From Streptomyces pilosus (lineage in GTDB: Bacteria; Actinomycetota; Actinomycetes; Streptomycetales; Streptomycetaceae), in the NCBI RefSeq assembly GCF_014649835.1, contig NZ_BMTU01000001.1, forward strand, positions 1,116,001 to 1,180,000: a stretch of 64,000 bases of DNA, read 5' to 3'. The notes under the pieces were generated by a model, which saw only the letters and a program-made list of their open reading frames with translations, made no database searches and had not been told where the DNA came from. Numbering within the stretch: position 1 is the first letter of the stretch; each line of letters begins with the position of its first letter. A program made the position numbers and the translations under genes. This document shows, in pieces, positions 9,333 to 17,298 of the stretch.

Positions 9333-10422
9333 ACTGCGCGGCCCGGAGGTGCCGGCCAAGGCGCTGGACGCGCGCGCCCTGGCCGCCCTCGCCGCCAACC
9401 CGGGCTGCAGACGGCGCGCGATCCTCGACGGCGCCGGGGTGAACAAGGCGGCGCTGGCCGGCGCGCTGGGCTCACCCTCGGCCTTCGGCCAGTCCCAGTT
9501 CGCGCTCGTCCGGGGGAACGCCTTCGAGGCGAAGGTCAAGGCCGACGGCGGTACGGAGCTGCTGCGCCTCGCCCACGAGAAGCTGGACCGCGGGTCCGAA
9601 CCGCCCGCCGAGGCGCGCGTGCCCGACCTCACCGCGCAGGGCCCCCAGGGGCGCACGGCCCGTACGGAGCTGGCGCTGCGCGAGGCCGCCGGGGCGCCCG
9701 GCGCGTGGACGCTGCTCGACCACCCGATGCTCGCGCTCGACGTCGCGGGCTCTCCCGCGTTCCTGGAGCCGGACGCGGTCGTGGTGCACCCGGACGGCAG
9801 CTGGACGGTCGTCGAGATCAAGTCGTTCCCCCTGCTGGACGGCGCCGCGGACCCGGCGAAGGTCGGCGCGGCGGCCCGTCAGGCGGCGGTGTACGTGCTG
9901 GCCCTGGAGCAGGTCGCCGCGCGCGTCGAGCCCGCCCCGCGGGTACGCCACCGGATCCTGCTGGTGTGCCCCAAGGACTTCTCCAACCTGCCGACCGCGT
10001 CCGCCGTCGACGTGCGCAAGCAGCGCGCGGTGACCGCCCGCCAGCTGGCCCGGCTCACCCGCATCGAGGAGATCGCCGACGCGCTCCCCGAGGGCACCTG
10101 CTTCTCGCCGGACCTGCCCGCCGAGCAGCTCACCCGGGCCGTGGAGGCGGTCCCGGCGGCCTACGCGCCGGAGTGCCTGTCCGCCTGCGAACTGGCCTTC
10201 CACTGCCGGGACCGCTCGCGCGCGGAGGGCGCGGTGACCTCCCTGGGCCGACCCGTACGGGCGGAGCTGGGCGGTCTGACGACGGTCGAGGACGTCCTGG
10301 CGGCGGCCCGCGGGGAGGCCGGTGACCCCGACGACCCGGCGGTGGCGGCACTGCGCAGGGCGGCGGCCCTGCGCGCGGAGGCCCTGGGGACGGCCTCGCG
10401 GGAGGTGGCCCCTTGTCCCTGA
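9223..10422 (+). CDS. RecB/Cas4-like PD-(D/E)XK nuclease with predicted 4Fe-4S cluster
   Basis: Predicted DNA nuclease of about 399 residues and first gene of a tight three-gene operon ending in a helicase. With the GTG at 9223, the nuclease core is D184 (LEPDAVVV), E198 and K200 (VVEIKSF) and the RecB-type Q220-xxx-Y224 (RQAAVYVLAL). One cysteine lies before the core (C62, NPGCRRR) and three after it (C318, C322, C328 in ECLSACELAFHC). This one-plus-three pattern is the Fe-S cluster ligand set of AddB, Cas4 and Dna2. No ribosome site is obvious; the GTG is chosen because it is the first likely start after a TTG at 9193, and a later start is possible. It resembles the nuclease half of Dna2-type enzymes. 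Confidence 0.85.
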   Translation: MSEFHGSGTPSRRTDQQPNRVPPPRTRERALRHRLAELRGPEVPAKALDARALAALAANPGCRRRAILDGAGVNKAALAGALGSPSAFGQSQFALVRGNAFEAKVKADGGTELLRLAHEKLDRGSEPPAEARVPDLTAQGPQGRTARTELALREAAGAPGAWTLLDHPMLALDVAGSPAFLEPDAVVVHPDGSWTVVEIKSFPLLDGAADPAKVGAAARQAAVYVLALEQVAARVEPAPRVRHRILLVCPKDFSNLPTASAVDVRKQRAVTARQLARLTRIEEIADALPEGTCFSPDLPAEQLTRAVEAVPAAYAPECLSACELAFHCRDRSRAEGAVTSLGRPVRAELGGLTTVEDVLAAARGEAGDPDDPAVAALRRAAALRAEALGTASREVAPCP

Positions 10423-12014
10423 TCGCCACCCTCGCCCGCCTCGAGGCCGTCAGCACCGGCCGCGCCCAGCCCGCCGCCACCGTCCGGCACCGGCACCTGT
10501 CGACGCGCCCCCTGGTGTTCGTCCCGCTCATCACCGCCGGTGAGGCCGGAGCCCCGCTCGGCGCGCTGGTGGGCACCGACCGGGACGCCCCGCGCCTGCT
10601 GGCCGTGCCGCAGCCGCGCGACCGCGACCTGCGCTTCGCGTTCCTGGCCGAGCTGGCCGACGTGGTGCTGCCGTACATCGACGGGTTCGCGGACGTCGTG
10701 GAGCCCGCCGAGCGGTCCGAGACCGACCCGGAGACCGGCAAGCGCGTGAAGGTCGAGGTCGAGCTGTGCGCGGACGCGCCCCAGCTGATCGTGCCGAGCC
10801 GGGCCGGCATCGACCTCGTACGGCTGCTCGGGCGCTCCACGCGGTTCCGGCGCACGGCGGAGCAGGACCCGGAGACCCCGTTCCCCGCGCCGCCGCGGGT
10901 GCCGCTCCTCGGACGCTGGCTGACGCACTTCGGGGAGCGGGCCCGCGTTCCCGGCTCCTCCCTCCTGCTGGCCATGACGGACGTCCTCGGCCGGCACTGG
11001 GCGACCGGGCAGTCCTCGCTGGAGGACCAGCACCTGGGCGCGCTGCTCGCCTGGATCGCCCCGCCCGAGGGCCGTTCCGGCGCCGAGGCGGCGCAGGAGG
11101 CGGAGCTCGCGCGGGACGCGGCCGGCCAGTTGCTCTGTCCGCCGGCGGGCCCGGCGACCGACCCGGCGTTCGACAACAGGCTCCTCGCCCCGGCGATCGA
11201 GCGGTACGACCGCGCCCGCACGGCGCTGGCGGCGGCGGAGGACGGCCTGGAGGCCGACGACCGCCTGGGTGCGCTGACCGCCGCCGAGCGGGAGATCCGC
11301 GCGCTGGTGGCGAGCCGTACCCGGCCCACGTGGGACGCGGTGTGGCAGGGCCTGGACCTGCTCCGGGAGCTCCCGGAGGGCTCGCGCGTCGAGGAGCGCT
11401 GGACCCGCGACCGCTGGTCCTTCACCGGTCACCGGGACCGGGTCGCGTCCGGCGAACCGCCCCAGCCGCGCCGCGACGACGCGGTCACCGCCGCGAACAA
11501 GCTCGCCACGCGCGAGCGCGAGCAGTCCCGTCTGGAAGCCCAGGAGGCGCTCGACGACCCGCTGGTGATGGCGGCCCGGCGGCTGTCCGGTGAGGCGTTC
11601 GCGGGTGAGGTGGTGGACGTGGTGATGGCGTACAGCGAGAGCAAGCGCCCGAGCCCCCGCCCGCTGGTCACCGTCCGCACGGACGACGGTCCGCACCTCG
11701 GCGAGCGGGCGCGGGCCTACCGCTCCCTGGGCGGGAAGCCGCAGACGGTGGAGTTCGTGGGCTACGAGGACGGCCCCGAGGGCGGCCTGCTGGTCCTGCG
11801 CGTCCTGGACAGGATGGGCCGGGGCAAGGAGCCGGAGCCGGGCTCGGTCCCCGAGAAGGGCGACCGGCTGTGCTTCACCCTCTTCGAGCACGAACCGCGC
11901 GGCGGCGCGAAGCTCCCCGACCCGGAGGAGACCCCGTGGACCCACGGCGGCCCGCCCGGTGAGGAGCCGGCGCCGGAGCCCGCCGACCAGGTGACCGAGG
12001 AGGACATCCTGTGA
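10413..12014 (+). CDS. Unknown protein, middle gene of nuclease-helicase operon
   Basis: I do not recognise a family. The protein is 533 residues, soluble and rich in Arg, Glu and Asp. The first 120 residues look globular and beta-rich (LVFVPLITAGEAGAPLGALV, LRFAFLAELADVVLPYID). Long helical charged segments follow (IERYDRARTALAAAEDGLEA, TAANKLATREREQSRLEAQE). The last 60 residues are Pro/Glu-rich and likely disordered. The start is a TTG at 10413 with a GGGAGGTGG ribosome site 5 nt upstream. It overlaps the nuclease gene by 10 nt and the helicase by 4 nt (GTGA), so translation is coupled and the product probably forms a complex with both. Confidence 0.8.
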   Translation: MSLIATLARLEAVSTGRAQPAATVRHRHLSTRPLVFVPLITAGEAGAPLGALVGTDRDAPRLLAVPQPRDRDLRFAFLAELADVVLPYIDGFADVVEPAERSETDPETGKRVKVEVELCADAPQLIVPSRAGIDLVRLLGRSTRFRRTAEQDPETPFPAPPRVPLLGRWLTHFGERARVPGSSLLLAMTDVLGRHWATGQSSLEDQHLGALLAWIAPPEGRSGAEAAQEAELARDAAGQLLCPPAGPATDPAFDNRLLAPAIERYDRARTALAAAEDGLEADDRLGALTAAEREIRALVASRTRPTWDAVWQGLDLLRELPEGSRVEERWTRDRWSFTGHRDRVASGEPPQPRRDDAVTAANKLATREREQSRLEAQEALDDPLVMAARRLSGEAFAGEVVDVVMAYSESKRPSPRPLVTVRTDDGPHLGERARAYRSLGGKPQTVEFVGYEDGPEGGLLVLRVLDRMGRGKEPEPGSVPEKGDRLCFTLFEHEPRGGAKLPDPEETPWTHGGPPGEEPAPEPADQVTEEDIL

Positions 12015-13360
12015 CCGCCCCCGCCACCCCGGCCGTGTTCGACCCGGGCGCCGAAGCCACCCGGGCCACCGAGGCGATCCTCCACGACACCCTGCACGGC
12101 ACCGCGCGCGGTGTCGTCGTCGACTCCCCGCCCGGCGCCGGAAAGTCCACGCTGGTGGTGCGCGCGGCGCTGGAACTGGCGGAGGCGGGCCGCCCGCTGA
12201 TGGTGGTCGCCCAGACCAACGCCCAGGTCGACGACCTGGTCCTGCGCCTCGCCGAGAAGAACCCCGACCTCCCGGTGGGCCGGCTCCACAGCAGCGACAC
12301 CGACCCCTACGACAAGGCACTCGACTCCCTCGACCACGTCCGTAAGTCGGCGAAGGCCGCCGACCTCGCCGGACTGCCCGTCGTCATCTCCACAGCCGCC
12401 AAGTGGGCCCACGTCAAGGGCGTGGAGCCCTGGCAGCACGCGATCGTCGACGAGGCGTACCAGATGCGCTCGGACGCGCTCCTCGCCGTGGCCGGTCTCT
12501 TCGAACGGGCCCTGTTCGTGGGCGACCCGGGCCAGCTGGACCCCTTCTCCATCGTCGGCGCCGAGCAGTGGGCGGGCCTGTCCTACGACCCCTCCGGCTC
12601 GGCGGTGACCACGCTGCTCGCGCACAACCCCGGCCTGCCCCAGCACCGCCTGCCGGTCTCCTGGCGCCTCCCCGCCTCCGCCGCCCCCCTGGTGTCGGAC
12701 GCCTTCTACCCCTACACGCCGTTCCGCAGCGGCACCGGCCACGGCGACCGCGGGCTGGCCTTCTCCGTCGCCTCGGACGCCTCCGCCCCGGACCGTGTGA
12801 TCGACGAGGCCGCGGCATCGGGCTGGGGCCTCCTCCAGCTCCCCGCCCGCCACACCCCGCGCACGGACCCGGAGGCGGTCCGCGCGGTGGCCCAGGTCGT
12901 CCGTCGCCTCCTGGACCGCGAGGGCGCCTCGACCTCCGAACGCTCCCCCGACCCCACCCCCCTCAGCGCCGACCGGATCGCCGTCGGCACCGCCCACCGC
13001 GACCAGGCGGCGGCGATCCGCGCCGCCCTCGCGGAACTCGGCGTGACGGACGTGGTGGTCGACACGGCGAACCGCCTCCAGGGGCGCGAGTACGACGTCA
13101 CCGTCGTCCTCCACCCCCTCTCCGGCCGCCCCGACGCCACCGCGTTCCACCTGGAGACGGGCCGCCTGTGCGTCCTCGCCTCCCGCCACCGCCACGCCTG
13201 CATCGTCGTCTGCCGCGAGGGAGTCACCGACCTGCTGGACGACTACCCCTCGACGGAACCCGTCCAGCTCGGCACCCTCGTCAAGTTTCCGGACGGCTGG
13301 GAGGCCAACCACGCGGTCCTCGCCCACCTGTCCGAACACCGGGTGACCTGGCGGCCCTGA
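12011..13360 (+). CDS. SF1B (Dna2/Upf1-like) DNA helicase
   Basis: ATP-dependent helicase of 449 residues. Motifs in order: Walker A SPPGAGKST (39-47), motif II IVDEAYQM (DEAY at 147-150), motif III GDPGQLDPF (171-179), a motif IV-like SWRLP, motif V DTANRLQGREYDVTVV (about 350, the Upf1/Dna2 form TxxxxQGxExD), and a motif VI-like CVLASRHRHACIVV. It is short for the family, with no room for large 1B/1C inserts. The GTG at 12011 overlaps the preceding stop as GTGA. Together with the Fe-S nuclease two genes upstream it would reconstitute a split Dna2-like machine. A repair or defence role is inferred from this pairing. Confidence 0.87.
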   Translation: MTAPATPAVFDPGAEATRATEAILHDTLHGTARGVVVDSPPGAGKSTLVVRAALELAEAGRPLMVVAQTNAQVDDLVLRLAEKNPDLPVGRLHSSDTDPYDKALDSLDHVRKSAKAADLAGLPVVISTAAKWAHVKGVEPWQHAIVDEAYQMRSDALLAVAGLFERALFVGDPGQLDPFSIVGAEQWAGLSYDPSGSAVTTLLAHNPGLPQHRLPVSWRLPASAAPLVSDAFYPYTPFRSGTGHGDRGLAFSVASDASAPDRVIDEAAASGWGLLQLPARHTPRTDPEAVRAVAQVVRRLLDREGASTSERSPDPTPLSADRIAVGTAHRDQAAAIRAALAELGVTDVVVDTANRLQGREYDVTVVLHPLSGRPDATAFHLETGRLCVLASRHRHACIVVCREGVTDLLDDYPSTEPVQLGTLVKFPDGWEANHAVLAHLSEHRVTWRP

Positions 13361-13415
13361 CCGTCCACGGGACCGGCCGGCTCAGGGCGCCGGCGAGTTG
13401 TTCCGGCAGGGCGGT

Positions 13416-13431
13416 TGAGTAGGCGTACTCA
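13416..13431. promoter_or_regulatory. Short perfect inverted repeat upstream of DUF2238 gene
   Basis: TGAGTA-GGCG-TACTCA is a perfect 6-bp inverted repeat with a 4-bp centre, 93 nt before the start at 13524. It is typical in size of TetR-type half-sites, but no regulator gene is adjacent. It could be chance. Confidence 0.3.
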
Positions 13432-13523
13432 TGCCGGGGCGTCCGGGCGCGCCGAGGATGGCCGTACACCCCGGGCGGCCGGACGGCCGGACAGCCGGGG
13501 GCCTTGGACACGAGGAGCCACTG

Positions 13524-14204
13524 ATGCCGTCCTTCCCCGCGCCCGTCGGATCACCGGCAGGCACCCTGTCCTTGCCGGGCCGCGGCGGCCGTCGGCTGCC
13601 CGCCGTCCTCGCGGCCCTCGTCGCGGTGGCGCTCGTGGCGTCGGCGTTCGGCGCCAAGGACCCGACGACCTGGGTGCTGGAGACGGTGTGGGTGATGGTG
13701 GGCCTGCCGTTGGCGATCCTGCTGCGCCACCGCTTCCCGCTGAGCGGCCTGCTCTGCGGCCTCCTGGCCGCCCACGCCGTCGTCCTGATCGTCGGCGGGC
13801 ACTACACGTACGCGGAGGTCCCGGCCGGTGACTGGGTGCGCGACGGGCTCGGCCTGGAGCGCAACCCCTACGACCGCTTCGGCCACCTCATGCAGGGCTT
13901 CGTCCCGGCGATCCTGGTCCGGGAGCTCCTCGTCCGTACCTCACCCCTGCGCGGCAGCCGCTGGCTGGCCCCGCTGGCGGTCTGCGCCTGCCTCGCCTTC
14001 AGCGCAGGCTTCGAGATGCTGGAGTGGCTGGCGGCCGTGATCGGAGGACAGGCGGCCGACGCGTTCCTGGGGACGCAGGGCGACGTCTGGGACACCCAGT
14101 GGGACATGTTCTGCGCCCTGATCGGCGCCACCGCCGCCCTCCTCCTCCTCACCCGCCCCCACGACCGCAGCCTCACCCGCCTGGGAGCCACCACGAAGGA
14201 CTGA
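13524..14204 (+). CDS. DUF2238 (YjdF-like) integral membrane protein
   Basis: A 226-residue inner-membrane protein. Six or so hydrophobic helices are visible, beginning with LPAVLAALVAVALVASAF. The conserved family core follows: NPYDRFGHLMQGFVPAILVRE, then FSAGFEMLEWLAAVIGG, then DVWDTQWDMFCALIGATAALL. The conserved acidic and aromatic residues in these segments are the family hallmark; biochemical function is not established. GAGGAG lies 8 nt before the ATG at 13524, which decides against the longer frame from 13431. Confidence 0.87.
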   Translation: MPSFPAPVGSPAGTLSLPGRGGRRLPAVLAALVAVALVASAFGAKDPTTWVLETVWVMVGLPLAILLRHRFPLSGLLCGLLAAHAVVLIVGGHYTYAEVPAGDWVRDGLGLERNPYDRFGHLMQGFVPAILVRELLVRTSPLRGSRWLAPLAVCACLAFSAGFEMLEWLAAVIGGQAADAFLGTQGDVWDTQWDMFCALIGATAALLLLTRPHDRSLTRLGATTKD

Positions 14205-14385
14205 GCCGCGCGGCGGCGCCGGTGATCCCCCGGTGGACACCACGACTTCCACCGGCCGACGAGCCGGCGGGCTCCCCGCGCAGGGGCACCGCCGGACACG
14301 GCGTCGACGCCCTCTTGCGCGGGCGCGGGACAATGGACGGTGGCCCGCCTACCGGGGGGCGATCGTCGTACGTGAAGGAGATCCC

Positions 14386-14751
14386 ATGGCGGAGCAGGCG
14401 CCGCGTCGGGAGCAGCCGCGGCTACGCCCCGCGCCCTTGTTGTTCGAGCCCGCGGCGGCGGCCTCGGATCCGGAGCACTTCTTCGACCTGGAGTCGCTCG
14501 AGGATCCGCGCGCGCTGCTGGAGCGGGCGACCGAGCTGACGCTCGCGTTCCGTGCGGCGGCGGACCGGGCGACGGAGTTCCAGGCGATGGCGGCGGCCCA
14601 GCTCGCCGACCCCCGGCGCTTCGACCGGCTGACGGCGGCGGACATCGCCGAGCGCGCCGAGTGGACCGAGGACTACGCGAAGAAGATGGTCGAGTTCGGC
14701 CGGGACCTGATGCGCAGCGGCGAAGGGCCGGGGCACGTCGATCCCGCCTGA
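14386..14751 (+). CDS. Conserved small soluble protein
   Basis: I do not recognise a characterised family. The 121-residue product is alpha-helical and acidic: RALLERATELTLAFRAAADR and FQAMAAAQLADPRRFDRLTA are amphipathic helices, followed by IAERAEWTEDYAKKMVEFGR. There are no membrane segments, cysteines or catalytic motifs. An AAGGAGA ribosome site directly before the ATG at 14386 makes expression credible. It stands alone between the DUF2238 gene and the primase-like gene. Confidence 0.72.
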   Translation: MAEQAPRREQPRLRPAPLLFEPAAAASDPEHFFDLESLEDPRALLERATELTLAFRAAADRATEFQAMAAAQLADPRRFDRLTAADIAERAEWTEDYAKKMVEFGRDLMRSGEGPGHVDPA

Positions 14752-14796
14752 GCCCCTAGGGCTTGTCTGACTGCTCGAACGGGCGTGGCATATGCC

Positions 14797-14825
14797 GGAC
14801 GGGCACGATACCTGTTAGCCCGTCC
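14797..14825 (+). other. Potential leader hairpin upstream of primase-like gene
   Basis: GGACGGGC (14797-14804) pairs with GCCCGTCC (14818-14825) around a 13-nt loop, 64 nt before the ATG at 14889. It is preceded by the palindrome GGCATATGCC. It could act in the mRNA leader or be a terminator of the preceding gene; there is no T-tract. Confidence 0.3.
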
Positions 14826-14888
14826 CCGCGTCCCCGGTTCACGCAACTCTGCGGAACCGTTCCCTCACGGGCGGTACATGTAGGCGTC

Positions 14889-15482
14889 ATGAGCAGCCCA
14901 CGGAAAGTCTCCGACGTCAGCGGTGTCACCCCGGACGGCGCCGCCTGGCTCGCCTCGGCCGGGACGTATCCGCGCAGCACGCTCGCGCACTGGGGGGAGC
15001 GGCCGGACGCGCCGGTCGTGCTGCCCTGCGGTGTGGTCTTCGACGTGGTGAGCGTGCCCGCGCTGTTCGGGCGCCGGATGCTGGACCGGCTGTGGGAGGA
15101 GGGGCCGGGGTCCGGCCCCGTGGCCGAGTTCCGCGGGCGGACGCTGCTCTTCGCCGCGCCCGGCACGGCCCAGCGGCTGCCCGCCCTCCTGGAGTGGGAG
15201 GAGTGGGGCGCGCGCGGCGCCCGGACGGACGGCGTCCCGCCGCTGCTGTGCCATGGCGCCGGTGACGCGGTGACCGTCCCCGCGCCCGCTCCCGCGGGCC
15301 CCGCCGACCCCGCGCCCGTCGCCCGCTGGCTGGTCGCCCCCGACACCCGTCGTCCCTGGTTGCCGGGCCCGGAGGTGCTGCTGTGGGCGGCCGTGCGGGC
15401 GGCCCGCGCCGCCGTGCGGATATCGATTTTTCCTCCCGCCGATCGTGATGCTAATGTCTACGACGTCAGCAGGCGCCGCTAG
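14889..15482 (+). CDS. Bifunctional primase/polymerase-like N-domain protein
   Basis: A 197-residue protein related to the short bifunctional DNA primase/polymerase (Prim-Pol) N-domain proteins common in Streptomyces. GAAWLASAGTYPRSTLAHWG, LPCGVVFDVVSVPALFGRRM and RTLLFAAPGTAQRLPALLEW are the recognisable parts. The acidic catalytic triad of true primases is not evident, so it may be non-catalytic. The ATG is at 14889. The stop TAG (15480-15482) is made of U8-A9-G10 of the tRNA-Lys gene, so the coding region overlaps the tRNA by 10 nt. The final 20 residues run through the tRNA promoter and may not be conserved. Confidence 0.72.
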   Translation: MSSPRKVSDVSGVTPDGAAWLASAGTYPRSTLAHWGERPDAPVVLPCGVVFDVVSVPALFGRRMLDRLWEEGPGSGPVAEFRGRTLLFAAPGTAQRLPALLEWEEWGARGARTDGVPPLLCHGAGDAVTVPAPAPAGPADPAPVARWLVAPDTRRPWLPGPEVLLWAAVRAARAAVRISIFPPADRDANVYDVSRRR

Positions 15483-15546
15483 CTCAGTTGGTTAGAGCAG
15501 CTGACTCTTAATCAGCGGGTCCGGGGTTCGAGTCCCTGGCGGCGCA
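15473..15546 (+). tRNA. tRNA-Lys(CTT), copy 1
   Basis: A 74-nt cloverleaf: acceptor GCGCCGC pairs with GCGGCGC, the D arm is GCTC-AGTTGGTTA-GAGC, the anticodon loop CTCTTAA gives anticodon CTT (Lys, AAG), and the T arm contains GTTCGAG. The discriminator is A and no CCA is encoded. It is identical in sequence to the copies at 26796 and 29876. A strong hairpin terminator follows 5 nt later. Confidence 0.97.
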
Positions 15547-15550
15547 CGAC

Positions 15551-15590
15551 ATGAGTGAGGCCCCTCGCAGCAGCGAGGGGCCTCACTCAT
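15551..15590. terminator. Bidirectional terminator between tRNA-Lys and M6 protease
   Basis: An 18-bp perfect stem (15551-15568 with 15573-15590) with an AGCA loop separates the tRNA from the convergent protease gene, which ends at 15606. The T-tract is poor, as is usual in Streptomyces. Confidence 0.85.
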
Positions 15591-15605
15591 GTGCGGTGGG
15601 TCCGG

Positions 15606-16946
15606 CTACCGCGTGCTGATCTTCACCGTCCACGCCCCGGACGCCGTGCGCCCCTCCACCTCCACCCGGACGGACGTCCCCGGCACCGTGAAGCTCTCGC
15701 CGAGGCCGACCGGCGCGTCCGCGAGGGGCGGGTAGACGGAGTCCTCCCCGCAGGCCTCGGTGTGCGGGTGCGCGTCGACGACCTCGACGGGGCCGCGCCC
15801 GGAGCGGGTGTCGGCGTTCACCCGGTAGACCAGCACCCCCTGCCGGCAGGCCGCCGTGTCGTTGCCGGCCCGGCCGCGCACCTCGAAGGCGAGCGCGGTG
15901 TCGGCGCCGGTGCGCACGACCGCGAGCTTGGTGCCCCGCCCGAGACCGAAGGACGGCGCCCCCGCCGCCCCCGTCACCGGTGTCCCGGGGCCCGCCGCCA
16001 GCGGCTCCAGCGTCAGCCGCACCGGCCCGGCCTGCACGCACCGCACCTGCCGGGGCTCCAGCCAGCCCAGCTTCCACTTGTGCCAGGCGAACAGGTCCGG
16101 TGCGAGGGCGAACTGGCTGCCCATCAGGTCCCAGTCACCGACGTGGGTGTCCCAGTCGCCCTTGCCGTCCACCGGCCGGTGGTAGAGGTCGGGCAGGTCG
16201 AAGACGTGGCCGGTCTCGTGGGCGAGGACGAGCCGGTCCGGGGGATGGTTCTCGAACACGGTGACGACCCGGTGGATGTCGGCGCCGTCGGCACGCATCG
16301 GACGGTCCAGGTTGACGACCTTGGTGGCGTCGGAGTCCACCCCGGGCGCGTCCGGGTCGGCGACGAAGTAGACGACGTCGTAGCGGGCGTAGTCGACGTG
16401 CCGGTCGGTGACGGCGAGCGCGTCGCGCAGGTAGGCCGCGCGGTGGGCGACGGTCCAGTCGCGCTCTATGGCGTACTCGGTGGAGGGGCGCGGCATGCGG
16501 ATCCAGTGCCGCAGGGGGTGCGGGCGCAGGGTGAACTTGCCGTAGGACGCCTGCCGGAAGAAGCGGCTGGTGGCGGGGAAGTGGTCGGCGGCGAGTTCGG
16601 CGGGTGTGGTCAGGGGGTGGGAGTCGGGGAAGGACAGGAACACCATCACCGCGTCCAGGGACCGGGCGGGGCGGGGATAGGCGGCGTTCCAGGTGTCGAG
16701 GCCCTCGGAGTGGTGGGCGTCGGTGCGGGTGAGGGCGCAGGGCGCCGCGGAGAACGGCTCGGGGTCGGAGGGGACGCTGACCATGGAGGTCGCCGCGAGC
16801 GCCGACATGGTGGTGCACATCGCCGCGGTCATGCGCAGCCGGGGCCGTACGCCCGGCCGGCCGGGCAGGGACAGTCCACCCGAACGGCCGAACCGGCTGC
16901 GCAGCGCCGCACGGCCGAGTCGTCCCGGGGTGAGCTGACGCGGCAC
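15606..16946 (-). CDS. Secreted M6-family metalloprotease
   Basis: Secreted zinc protease of 446 residues related to immune inhibitor A (M6). From the GTG at 16946, which has GGAGG 6 nt upstream, there is an Arg-rich n-region and a hydrophobic stretch (MTAAMCTTMSALAATSMVSV) that would serve as a signal peptide. The body contains the domain start SLDAVMVFLSFPDS, then the zinc motif HETGHVFDLPD (HExxHxxxxxD), then HVGDWDLMG, whose Met after the zinc site is the met-turn. The last 150 residues are a beta-rich domain. It is convergent with tRNA-Lys and divergent from cdgA. Substrate is unknown. Confidence 0.85.
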   Translation of the reverse strand: MPRQLTPGRLGRAALRSRFGRSGGLSLPGRPGVRPRLRMTAAMCTTMSALAATSMVSVPSDPEPFSAAPCALTRTDAHHSEGLDTWNAAYPRPARSLDAVMVFLSFPDSHPLTTPAELAADHFPATSRFFRQASYGKFTLRPHPLRHWIRMPRPSTEYAIERDWTVAHRAAYLRDALAVTDRHVDYARYDVVYFVADPDAPGVDSDATKVVNLDRPMRADGADIHRVVTVFENHPPDRLVLAHETGHVFDLPDLYHRPVDGKGDWDTHVGDWDLMGSQFALAPDLFAWHKWKLGWLEPRQVRCVQAGPVRLTLEPLAAGPGTPVTGAAGAPSFGLGRGTKLAVVRTGADTALAFEVRGRAGNDTAACRQGVLVYRVNADTRSGRGPVEVVDAHPHTEACGEDSVYPPLADAPVGLGESFTVPGTSVRVEVEGRTASGAWTVKISTR

Positions 16947-17087
16947 GGGGACCTCCGGGGAACGGTTCGCGGGACACCGCACCCCAGACTGTGATGGTTT
17001 GTCATACTGCGCCCTGTTCAACTGCACCGGACGGGTGAGAACGGGGGGAATCCGAACGGAGCCGAACGGAGTCGACTTCCTGTTCAC

Positions 17088-17100
17088 TCACGGAACGTCA
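17088..17100. promoter_or_regulatory. Partial BldD-box match upstream of cdgA
   Basis: TCAC-GGAAC-GTCA has both outer half-sites (TNAC and GTNA) and the 5-bp spacing of the BldD consensus recalled from the literature, but its inner C and G positions do not match. It lies 199 nt before the cdgA start. cdgA is a known BldD target in S. coelicolor, which raises the prior. Confidence 0.4.
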
Positions 17101-17298
17101 CAACTGGTCGGAGGTCCGCATAAGCCGCCCACCCGTGGGCAGAAACGATCGGGCGGAGATGCGGATCCGGACGGAAGACCGGACAGTGGCTGGAAGGCCC
17201 CGGCTCGGGCCTCTATGATCGGCACACTTCCTGGTACTGAGAGACTTTCCTGCACGGACAGCGGCGGACAGCGATCGAGTGCACTGCGGGAGCGAGTG

